Notes under the pieces: generated by a model | Database searches by the model: none | What the model was told of the DNA's origin: nothing | What the model saw: only the letters and a program-made list of their open reading frames with translations | Made by a program: the position numbers and the translations under genes | Part shown: in pieces, positions 33,601 to 44,411 of the stretch | Numbering within the stretch: the stretch's first letter is position 1 | How the letters are laid out: every line of letters begins with the position of its first letter | Assembly (NCBI GenBank): GCA_037952775.1 | Contig: JBANAY010000004.1 | Coordinates: 2,170,001 to 2,234,000 of the forward strand | Direction of reading: 5' to 3' | Length of the DNA: 64,000 nucleotides | Origin: Clonostachys chloroleuca | Lineage: Eukaryota; Ascomycota; Sordariomycetes; Hypocreales; Bionectriaceae

Positions 33601-36600
33601 GAAATCTAAAAAATTAACTTATAACTACCAAACTATAAGATAGATATATATAACCTTTTTAAGACCCACTTTTATCTGAGAGAGCTAGTTAAGCTGATCA
33701 GTTAAGTATAGATATTAGATATCTTATCTTTAAAGCTGAAAGAGATATCTAAGATCTAAGGTCTAGTCTAGGGTAGGTTAGTTATAGGGTAGCTTAGGTA
33801 TAGGTTAGGCTACTAGAAGTTACTCAGATTTTTTCCTGAATTTTCTAGACCCTTATTTAGGCTAATATAGCCTAATAACCTATAAATAACGCTGCTGACG
33901 CTCCTAGCCCTAAAGAGGAACTGGAGCCCGCTAAGCCGTAGCGGCCATAGCGGCCTGTAGCCACTGACCCACAGTGGCTGCAACCGCTATTGGCTAGTGA
34001 TCGTAGTCGCTATCGGATAGCGGTCTCAATCGCTATTGGCTAGCTGTTACAGGGGATAGCGATCGCTAACAGTTAGTGGTTGCGACCGCTAGAGGTTAGT
34101 GGTTGCAACCGCTAACTTATAGCGATACGGTCACTAACTTATAGTGGCTATAGTCTCTCAATTCAACATATCTTAATCTTATATTATATTCCTAGGTAGT
34201 AGTATTTAAATTCTTTAAATATATATATAATAGCTATAAATTCCTTATTATAGATAGAGTAATTAAGTTCTATATTATATAGTTTCTTTAAGTAGAATAC
34301 TATAGAGTATAATCTCCTTTTATTATCCCTTTAGTTAATTTATATACTAATTATAAAATCTAAAGTATTAGTTTTAAATTCTACTTCTTTATTTAGATTA
34401 AATATTTATAGTATAGGTTTATAGATTATATAATTCTTAATATTATTAAATATATCTTAATATTTTATATTCTATTAAAATTCTTTTTCTTTCTTTACTA
34501 GATTATATAGTAGTATAATAATCTTCCTATAGTTTTTAATAAATTATTAATAGTAATTAGTAAATCTAAAAAAGACTTATACTTTCTTAATATTAGTTAG
34601 TTCCTCCTATTTAGAAATTATAGTAATTTTACTTTTTTCTATTTATATTTTATTAGGTTAAATAGTATATCCTAGGAAGTTAATTTCCTTAATATAAAAC
34701 TAATTTTTCTTAGGTTCTATTAGGAAATTTATATCTTCTAGTTTCTTTAGAACTTTATATATATATTCCTTATATATATTCAGATTATCTAAGAATATTA
34801 AAATATTATTAAGATATATAACTATAAAGATATTAAAATACTTCTAGAGTACTTAATTAATTATTTATTAGAATATTATAAATATATTTATTAATCTAAA
34901 GGGTATAATAAGATATTTATATAAGCTAAACTTTATTCTAAATACTATTTTCTATTTATCTTCTTTTTTAATTTATATTAAGTTATAAGCTCCTTTTAGA
35001 TCTAATATAGTAAATTACTATTTACTCTATAACTAGTCTCTAAGTTTTATAATTAGTAGTAAGAATATTCTATCTTTATATATAATCTTATTTAGCTAGT
35101 AATAATTAATAACTAAATAGAGTTTACTATTTTTCTTAGATATAAATATTATAGGATATCCTATAGATAAAGTTAATAATTATATATAGCTTTTTATTAA
35201 TATATTATTAATATATTTATAGAGTATTTATAACTAAGGTTTTATAAGATTATAGAGTTTATAAAAAACTAGTTCTCCTCTATTAATAATAGAGATTTTA
35301 TAATCCTATTAGCTATATTATAGTAATCTAGTTTCTAAGGTTTCCTTAAATAGTTTATTATATTTCTAATATTTCTTTAGAATATAATCTAATCTTCCCC
35401 TCTTAAGATATTTCTTTTTATTTTTTTATAGTTATTTCTTTCTTATTTATTTATACTATAAATTAAACTTAATATTATAATTATATTTTTATTAGTTTAT
35501 TATATATATCTAATTAATAAAGTCTATTTCTAAAGGTTATTCTAATTTTTATATTTAGTTTAAGATTTATTTTATTTATTATAATTCTTAGTAGAATAGA
35601 TTTTTTAGTATACTAGGTTATAATACTATTAAGACTATAACTACTATATTTACTTATTATTATAAGTTATTATTTTAATTTTTTATAATAGTACTTTTAA
35701 TTATTAAAGAATTATTATATTTTTCTAATATCTAATAAAATTTTAATTTCTATTAATTCTAATATAGATTTATAAAAATATCTCTTTATTCTATATAGCT
35801 AGTAAACTAATCTATTAATAGGTTTATATCTTATAGCTATAGTAATTCTAATATAATATTATAGGAATTTAATAGTACTAAGTTATATATAATATTAAAT
35901 TCTTTTCTTTAGATTTTAATTATAAGGTAATTAGTCTTAGAGTTAATAATTCTATTATTATATTTAAATAATATTCCCTCTAGAGTTATAATATTATAGA
36001 ACTTTTTCTTTATTCTTTATAGTAGGTAGAGTTAGTTAATTACTACTAATAAGATATAATTATATAATACTCTATAGTCTATCTATACTATAAGCTAATA
36101 TCTCTTAATCTTAATATTTATAATAATATTAATTAAATTTTCTCCCTTAATAGCTCCTAAGATCTTCTAATTTAATATTATTTTATTATACTATAGCTCT
36201 ATTATAAATAGTTTATATTATTTTTTATCTAATTAACTTATTATTTAAGCTATTCTTATTCTTCCTTATTCTTAGATACTTATTTTAGAATATTTATAAA
36301 AGTTTTTAATTCCTCTATAGAACTAAAGATAAATTATTTATATTTCTTTTTCTAATTATTTAATTTACTAATTATTATAAGTATTTTATTATTAAAGTAG
36401 GCTTTATCCTATTCTTTTTTATTAGTAGAGGTAATTTCTTATTCCTCTATATTACTACTTTCTCTACTATTTATTAGAGATAGTATATCTTATTTATAGT
36501 ATTACTTTATTTCTTCTTTCTATAATTAGTATTACTATAGATATATTTTAATAGGATTTATATTATTATTACTATATTTAACTAGTTCTAGTATTATTAT

Positions 36601-39011
36601 TTTAGCTTTTAAATAGTTCCTATATTTCTAGTTATAGTATTATTTAATTTAGCTATTATATTTAGCTATTACTTAGTTTTTAAAATCTTTATTCTTATAC
36701 TATAGTTTAATCTTAGCTTTTTTATAAATCTTATATTTTAGCTTAGGGTATAATTCTATAGATAGTTTACTATAAGTATATTCTTTAGAGTATTTCTTTA
36801 AGTTTTCTTTAAAAATAGTATATTATTTTATACTATATTATTAGTATATAAATTATTATATTTATTCTATAATATATTTATTAGGTATTTTTCTATTAGA
36901 GTATAAAAAGAAATTATTCTTAGCTTTCTCTATTTAATATACTTAGTATTAATTATTATAGTAGATTATCTATAATTCTAGAGAGTAATTATATATCTAT
37001 ATTATTTCTATATAGATTAGTATTTTATATATACTATTATTAAGCTATATAGTACTAATAGTATTATTTTTAAAAATAACTAGTTCTTTTAATATATCTA
37101 GATATTATTCTTATATTTTCTTTTAATAATATATATAGAGTTTATTATATTTAGCTTTAATTTCTATTCTTATTTATTAGTATTATTTCTTCTTAGTAAA
37201 GTTTTATAGAATAACTCTATTAGTATAATAGAATATATATTTATATTTAGTAGGTAGTTTAAATCCTAGAACTAGTTCTTTTTATTTAAATTTCCCTTTA
37301 AGCTCTTAGAAGATCTATTAAATTTCTTCTTATTATTTTCTAGTTATATTAAGTTTTATATATTCCTTAGGTTCTAATATTTCTTAAAAAATAAATATAT
37401 TCTTTAGAGAATACTTAGAAATTATAATAGTTATAGGAGTTTCTTTTTAATTAATTTTATATATTATTTTTAAAACTTTAGTATTAGTTTTCTTAATTAC
37501 TTTTAATTACTTCTTACTATTCTTAATAAGTTTCTAATCTTTCTTTTTCTTATTTTTCTTAAGTTCTAAATATTAGAGTAAAATATATCTAATCTTATTA
37601 TAGTTATAGTATTTATATTTCTCTATAGCTTCTAGCTCTATAGATTCTATATATATCCTAGAGGCTATAGTATATTATTATTATAGTTTTTTAGTATTAG
37701 TAAAATAGATTATCTTTCTATTATAAGTTTACTAATAATATTACTAGTTATTAATCCTTATAGCTATAGTTATATACTTATAGATACTTTTTAATCTATT
37801 TTCCTTATATAGTTTTTCTTAAACTTCTTTCTTAAGTTAGTTAAAATAGTAAGATATAATATATTCCTTATTTTATTTAGTTTTAGCTAGTAGCTAAAGA
37901 TAGTAAGTACTAAAGATAGAATATAATTCTTTTTAAGTAAATATATTAATCTTATATTCTACCTTATACTTCTTATTTTAAATACTAAAGATTTACTTAA
38001 GAACTTTTATAAAGTAATTAAAACTTATTATAATATTAATAGTTCTTTAGCTTCCTTATCTACTAAGATATCTCTTTATAATAGATTTAAACTAATTAAG
38101 TATAACTCTTTTAAGTTATAAGTAAGTATATATAATCTTCTTTTTATTAGTATTAAGTATAATTAAAAAGTAATTAAAATATACTTAAAGTTAAATTATA
38201 AATCTCTAAAGTTTATTTTAAGTTCTATTAAATATCTTAAGTAGTAGTAATTTAAATAGTTATTCTAACTCTCTTTTTTAAATAGTAGTTATAATCTAAG
38301 TCTGGAGATTAGTATATATAGCAGCTTATTATACTATAATAGCTATTATATTAGCTAACTCCTAGTAAGTATCTATAAAATATATATAAAGTTAGTTAAT
38401 TTAGTCTTATAAAAGCTATATTTCTTTAGTATAGTTATTATTATCCTTACTATTATTATTACTATCTTTATCTATAGTATTATCCTTAATAATTAGAGCA
38501 GATAGATTATTATTAGTAGTAGGAGTATACTATTATTAGGCTTAGAGTACTATAGTAGCTATAATATCTTCTTTTATTATTATATAGTAATTAAGATAAA
38601 GTAATTAGCTGAATAAGAGTTATTAATATATAATAGTTTAGATAACTTATACTGGATAGAGTCTAGAGTAGATTAGGGTTAAACTAATTAGAGTATTATT
38701 CTAAGTAGTATAATTAGATTATCTTTAGCTATATAATATAAGTTATTATTAATATATAAGTATTATAGAGCTAGTAGTAATAGATATATAGATAATATTA
38801 TAATAGAGTTATAACTATATTAATAACTATCTGAAAGAGTATTCTATTTAGTAAAATAAATATATATATATACTAAGGGATTATTAAGACTTAGTAATAA
38901 TTCTAAGTTAAGAATTATAAGGATTATTATAAGATCTGAATAATCCAGGTATAATTAGAGGGAAAAAGTAGAGTCTATATATAATAGTATATATTAGTTA
39001 AATTTATAATA
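30673..39011 (-). mobile_element. Full-length but RIP-degraded Ty3/Gypsy retrotransposon (8339 bp), copy C
   Basis: Two LTRs of identical length (383 bp, 30673-31055 and 38629-39011) flank the element, with an exact 5-bp target duplication AAGGA at 30668-30672 and 39012-39016. The purine tract is next to the left LTR, so transcription ran on the minus strand. Around 34900-35165, minus-strand translation ignoring stops shows Gypsy reverse transcriptase signatures: an LDLKGAYNLIRI-like stretch and an IFISKKNSKLYLVINY-like stretch (the usual PLFFVPKKDGKLR.CVDY region). Stops are everywhere, so it is inactive. An 862-bp repeat copy is inserted at 33306-34167. Confidence 0.88.
33306..34167 (+). 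repeat. 862-bp repeat element, copy 3, with 8-bp target duplication
   Basis: The least mutated of the three copies. It begins TTGAAATTACAGTGG and ends CTCTCAATTCAAC. ATATCTTA occurs directly on both sides (33298-33305 and 34168-34175), an 8-bp target duplication of the size produced by hAT transposases. The right ~280 bp is a GC-rich array of short self-complementary units (AGCGATCGCT, GGTTGCAACCGCT and variants). No coding region is seen, so it is probably a non-autonomous element. Confidence 0.72.
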
Positions 39012-39970
39012 AAGGAGAGATATATATTAAATTATATAATTATTTCTATTAGAAGTATTAGAATAGTATAACTTAGATAAATATAACTATATAATTTTCT
39101 ACCTATCTAATATATAAAATCTAATAGATTAGATATAGACTAAAGCTTAGTTAAAAATAAATTATATAGATCTAGTTATATATAGCCTAATCTTAGGATA
39201 TCTCTTATATATAGTAAAACCCTCTAAAAAAACATATCTAGTTATATAAATATTTTCTATTACTAGAGTTTTTATAAAATTAATATTTATACTTAGACTA
39301 AAAGTATAATATTTTAATTTTAATTTATAATATTAAAGATTTAGATATAAATTACTAATTATATTCTTAAAAAATATATATTAAATTATATATTATTTAA
39401 TCTTAGAATATACTTCTATTTATAATAAAACTAATAAAAAAAAGAAAAAAAAATATAAACTAAATATATTTAGATTTTAAAAAAGATATTTTTTATTATA
39501 TTAATAAAAATATAAACTAATTATTATTTAAAGTTTAAATAGAAATAGTTTATTATTATTTAAATTAATATTAAAATTAGAATTAAAATTAATTTTATAA
39601 TCTCTTTCTTTAAATATTAAAAATATTAAAAAGTATATTATAATATTTATAATCTTTTAATACTATAAGTTTTTAAAATCTCTAATAATAAAATAATTTT
39701 AAAAAATAAAATAATTTTACTAATAATTTTTTTTTTTTCTTTAAAAAGAATAATACTATTTATTTAAATATTATATTTAATTTTATTTAGTAAAAATAGT
39801 TATTTATTTTTAATAATTATATTTAGAACTTTTTAATATCTATACTCTAAATTCTATAACTATTATATACTACTTTATAACTTTTATAAATATAGTAAAG
39901 GAAAAAGTAAGAATTAATTCTTTTCTATATATTTTCTATTTCTAAAAGAAATATTAAACTATATTTAATT

Positions 39971-42044
39971 ATATCAAAGGCCGGCTGAAAAGTCTGGTCA
40001 AAAGACAGCCCCTAGTTATCGCCGTCTTCTGATACGAAGCAATGGGTAGAAACATCGTCGTAGACTCAGCCAATTTCAGGCCAAGAATACACAGTGTTTG
40101 AAGAATTACCATCTCTATCGTCTGACCCCCTATCCCACGAGATATTTCACTTGTACTGGGAAAAAAAGCTAACAAGCGTGGGAGATGTTATAACGAGATC
40201 AGTTATTCCGGACATTCTATCATTTTATACACTCTCTACTTATCACTACGCAGTGTAGTTGTTTAGAGAAGATATGCTTGGTTGCTACAACTTTGCTTGC
40301 AAGAAGTAAAGTTAAGAATGATTTGCCCGTATAGCTCGCGGGCTCTCTACCTTCATGATGTAACACGTTCCACATCTGTGAGGAGAGTTATTACATGTAA
40401 ATAACTGTGAAAAGATTGGAATTCGATTTGATGTTGTCATACTGTGGCTGCGCACGTGTCAGTGTAAGTACTCTGGCCAAGAGGCTACTGGTACTCAGTA
40501 GGTGGGTTGCCTCGAATCTGGTGTGTTGAAATGTTTGGATTGAAGACGAGTATGAAACTAGGTAAAAGAGGGTAGTTCAACTAGTCATTCAACGAGCGGC
40601 TCATCTTGATAGCGAGTGAGCCATCTTTATGAAGGCTTACCTAGTTTTCCTTCCGCCTGACTGCAGCCTTAGGCTGGCGAAGCTCATTATTGCCTTTCGT
40701 ATTCATTATGCTGAGATGTCGGGTCTGGCATCTTCTATTGTTATTTTTCAGTTTACAATCGAAATCTCCCCCGTTTAATACTGCGATCGTTATGAATCAG
40801 TGGTCTGAACTCCAGTCTGGGGTCGTGCTCCCAGGTTTCTGTGACATGAATAAAATGGAGGCGACAGATTGAGAGTTTCTCAACCTGGCCAGTGCTAATA
40901 TAGCATTTATCGTCATCTGAGAGTGGCTATACCCGCCTGGTTTCAGATCCCAAGTTAAAATTCCGGCATCTAGGACCGGTGCTTCCAGACTTACATACAA
41001 GGGGTGGGAAATTACCTACGGGAATCAAATAGCAAATCACCTCGGAGAACGGGAATGTCTCGCTAAAAAATGCGAATACGGCAAAGATCAAAATATTGGA
41101 AACACTTCGTGTAGCTGGATAGATGACGTATAGAACTTAGTTAGAATCGGAATTTTGGTGCACAGAACGGGTACCGCCTATTTTGTGAATCAAAGCGATC
41201 CGGATCGTCACATATGTTCGAAAAAGAAGTATCTCAACTTTATGAACGTCTCATGGACCCATAGGACTACATCTCGTTATGTGACGCTACCTGGAAACAT
41301 TGCTCGGATAGTGGGAAATGTCTATCCGTTGGTTATGAGGCGTACATGATTAACGAAATGAGAGAGAGGAACTGTTAAGCGCACCAACCTTGTGACACAT
41401 CATCGTTGCATGCGTGGGTTGGTGCGCCAGGTTGTCAAGGGGTCTCAATGTGAAGACCTCTCTCCGTCCCTCCGTCTTCTGTTTGAGGCATGGTCTCCAG
41501 TCTTTTGTGGGCAATTCCATGCTTCTGGTTCCCGTACCGAAGTGAAATAACCTTGGCGGGCTTAAATTGCAGGCCCAACAAAACCTGAAACGGAGCAGCC
41601 CCATGCTCGTTACCTTACTAACACCCCGGCCTGTGTCAGTCTTCCGCACTTTGATTGGAAAAAGAAACTCTTAAACCACGTTATTGATTGTCATTGCTAG
41701 CGGGAACGTCGGGGTTTGTTGCAACGCACCCTGCATTCTCAATCTAGGTTGAGTGTCAATGCTGTTTGAACTCTTCATAACTCACGAGCTTGCCCTGTCA
41801 GGTGGGAGGTATGCCCAGTTTGGGCGATGAGACAGCCAAGGCATCGGCCGAGTCTTGGCTTTTCTAAGGTCCAGTTTCGTCAGAGATGATAAGGTAGAAG
41901 ACTGCGAGCATGACGTGAATCTCTTCTTCTTTCCCTTCAAGCAATAGTCCTTCTTTTCTCTCACGTTATTCTTTTGATTTGGTCGCTCCTGCTCAATCCT
42001 TTGGTAGATCACTAGTCATCACCAACCATTCTCAATCATTCACA
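39971..42044. other. Unique intergenic DNA, no gene seen
   Basis: Normal composition. Only short open frames without family motifs (the longest about 99 codons on the minus strand at 41350-41649). The right end should include the promoter of the secreted metallopeptidase-like gene. Confidence 0.5.
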
Positions 42045-43730
42045 ATGGGCCGGTCCCTCGTTTATCTCACTGCTCTTTTGTCTGCCCAGGGCATTTTGGC
42101 TGCCCCCCAACGACGCCCTGGAGGTTCCGTTGGTGTTAGCCAGAGCAAAACCAACAGAAAGTGTGGTCCAGGTGCCACCTCTGCCTTTGGCACCTCTCCA
42201 TCTGGCCCTTTTCCCACTGGGGGATTCCCTGGCGGAATCGATACCCCGTCAGGCGGGTTTGGGACTCCCACGAGTGGGTTTGATCGGCCAACTGGAGGCT
42301 CAAGCGCTATTGCTACTCCAACCGTCGGACCTAGCGCAAGCTCCTCGGTCGACGACACTCCCACGTCGCTTCCCAGCGGTTTTATTACGGTCTCCGGCGA
42401 TGGTGGAGCTGCATCTTCATTATCCAGCCGTGCTGGAAGTGTAGCGACAAGCGCTCCGGCTAGCGTTACAGACGGAGCTGCCAGCTCAATCGCAACCCCT
42501 TCATCTTCGGCTGCTACGCCTTCAGGTACAGCCGAAGGCGAGTACGTGGCCAACCCTTCTATCGGTGCAGGCGGTAGCAGCTTCACCGATTCTGACCACT
42601 TCCGTGTCTACAATGGCGGCTCGAAAGCTGATGCAACCTTGCAGATGCTTGAGGGTGCGTTTGATTGCTTCATCAACACTCTTGGATTCCGCTCCACTGG
42701 ACTCTCTTATAACGATGCCTCCGACAGCGGTACCAAGACTAAGGTTAACATTTACTCGGTCTCCGCTCTCGAAGGTGCTGCTGGTGTGATGCATTCCGAT
42801 GCCTCAACCGGCATGGCGTATCTCGAAGTTGTTGACACATACTTGTCCATGCCCGGTGTCACCGTCCACGAGTTTGGTCATGGCATCCACTACCACCAGA
42901 AGACCTGGGTCGGCCAGACCAACACAGGTGCCTGGTGGGAGACTTTTGCCAACTGGATTGCGGAGACCTACAAGAGCCACGACCTCTGCGCCGCCTCGCG
43001 TCAGAAGTTTGGCCAGGAGACCAGTGCCTCAGAAATTGAGCTCTCCAAGACCATCAGCGACTCTTACCAGGTCATCGTCGACGGCACCTCCGGCAGCGGC
43101 AACTACTACCAGGCCTGGCCCTTCTTCACCTACCTCACAAGCAACCCCGATAAGATCGAAGGCCTTGGCTCAGACACTCTGCGCCAGATGAACCTCCAGT
43201 ACAAGGAGAACAGCGACGAGACGCCCCTTCACGTCCTCGCCCGCGTTGCCACCGGTGCCAGCCTGGACTACGTCGTCGGAAGATACTGGGCTCACTTAGC
43301 CTATGTTGACATTGGCATGGAGTCTGCCCACACCGCGTTCACCAGCCAGCGCAAGTCTCTCAACTACGACAACGTCGACTCCTCCGGCTCTGGCTCCTAC
43401 AAGGTGAAGTCCGCGCGCGCCCCTCAGTACATGGGCGCCAACATCATCCCCCTGACCACCAGCGCGTCCACCGTGAGCGTTGAGATCACCGCCGCCTCCC
43501 ACTACACCGCCACCTTCGCCGTCTATGCTTCCGACGGCACCACCCGCTATGTGGACATTACGAACAACACCGGCTCCGTTGAGGTTGCCAGCGGCGAGGA
43601 GGTCAGCCTTGTCGTTGCCAATACGCCCAAGGAGGCCATCACGTACAACGCTTTCGAGCTGACCAGCGAGGTGAAGGCGGGTCTGGACTACTCCTTCACC
43701 TTGACTGGTGCCACTGTCACCTCTGCTTAG
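42045..43730 (+). CDS. Secreted Ser/Thr-rich protein with HEFGH zinc-metallopeptidase-like domain (DUF6055-like)
   Basis: An intronless frame; the start at 42045 gives 561 residues and a clear signal peptide (MGRSLVYLTALLSAQGILA). An upstream in-frame Met at 41979 would spoil the signal. Residues about 25-170 are a Gly/Ser/Thr/Pro-rich, probably O-glycosylated linker. The following globular domain contains HEFGH (H275, E276, H279), the HExxH zinc-binding motif. Acidic residues in WWETFANWIAE (E299, E307) could supply the third ligand, as in gluzincins. A beta-rich C-terminal domain follows. It resembles uncharacterised secreted fungal and bacterial proteins grouped as DUF6055; I infer a secreted hydrolase or cell-wall protein. 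Its 3' end converges on the kinase gene. Confidence 0.8.
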   Translation: MGRSLVYLTALLSAQGILAAPQRRPGGSVGVSQSKTNRKCGPGATSAFGTSPSGPFPTGGFPGGIDTPSGGFGTPTSGFDRPTGGSSAIATPTVGPSASSSVDDTPTSLPSGFITVSGDGGAASSLSSRAGSVATSAPASVTDGAASSIATPSSSAATPSGTAEGEYVANPSIGAGGSSFTDSDHFRVYNGGSKADATLQMLEGAFDCFINTLGFRSTGLSYNDASDSGTKTKVNIYSVSALEGAAGVMHSDASTGMAYLEVVDTYLSMPGVTVHEFGHGIHYHQKTWVGQTNTGAWWETFANWIAETYKSHDLCAASRQKFGQETSASEIELSKTISDSYQVIVDGTSGSGNYYQAWPFFTYLTSNPDKIEGLGSDTLRQMNLQYKENSDETPLHVLARVATGASLDYVVGRYWAHLAYVDIGMESAHTAFTSQRKSLNYDNVDSSGSGSYKVKSARAPQYMGANIIPLTTSASTVSVEITAASHYTATFAVYASDGTTRYVDITNNTGSVEVASGEEVSLVVANTPKEAITYNAFELTSEVKAGLDYSFTLTGATVTSA

Positions 43731-44411
43731 ATGCATCCAGGGAATTTTGTTCAGTTCTTGCATAATTTGTGACCTTTATATGCTTCATCTGAGGATAAAT
43801 TTGTGTTAGACAGCGCAATTGATGGACTGCTGGCTGCAGTAGCGGATATGAAGATCTTAAAACATTTACGAACTGTTTATAAATAAAAGCACCAATACGA
43901 TCAAATCAGCTGGGCTTAGAAACACTTCTTTCGTGATGAAAGATGAACAAATTCGCAAACATCAATCCATCACGGGCAGCGACTGCCGAAATAAAATTCT
44001 GAGTGTGGGAGTAGTGTGGTGGATGGTACGGTGGTAGGCACGTCGAGTTGGCCCTTGACCTGCGATGCTTTACCACAAACTGAGTAAACAAGGGAAATAA
44101 ACACGATAGAGATTGACGAAAGCAATGCAGTAGATTGGGATAGGAAGACAGTCGCATGGCGAATAGGCTTCGTACGATGTGGCAAGGAGCCTAGCCGGAG
44201 CATTGCACTCCCACGAGTGACCATTAACATGACGCATCTAGTACAAGAAAAAGTAGAGGATAACCCGATTTAAAATTACCATCATTTGCTCAATATATAT
44301 GTCTAGGTAATAATTAACAGTAGTAGAAATGCCATTTCCAAAAGCCCCCAATGCACAACGCATACCAACACAGTTTTACTAAGTCTTCAACCACTCATAC
44401 ACCGTCATTAT
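43731..44411. other. Convergent 3' intergenic region, no gene seen
   Basis: Lies between two convergent stop codons and should contain both 3' UTRs. Open frames on the minus strand here lack motifs. Confidence 0.5.

Larger units (their letters stand above)
25262..39970. repeat. AT-rich RIP-like block 2: nested Ty3/Gypsy copies
   Basis: Nearly 15 kb of A/T-dominated, TpA-rich sequence with no intact coding region. It contains at least four LTRs of one family in direct orientation (26073, 28032, 30673 and 38629), internal parts of three copies, two copies of the 880-bp repeat and a second copy of the segment at 8741-9542. It starts immediately after a stop codon and ends sharply at about 39970. 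Confidence 0.88.

Noticed and set aside
41350..41649. 99-codon minus-strand ORF upstream of the metallopeptidase-like gene
   Set aside because: No motif, no context, and the length is expected by chance in this composition.
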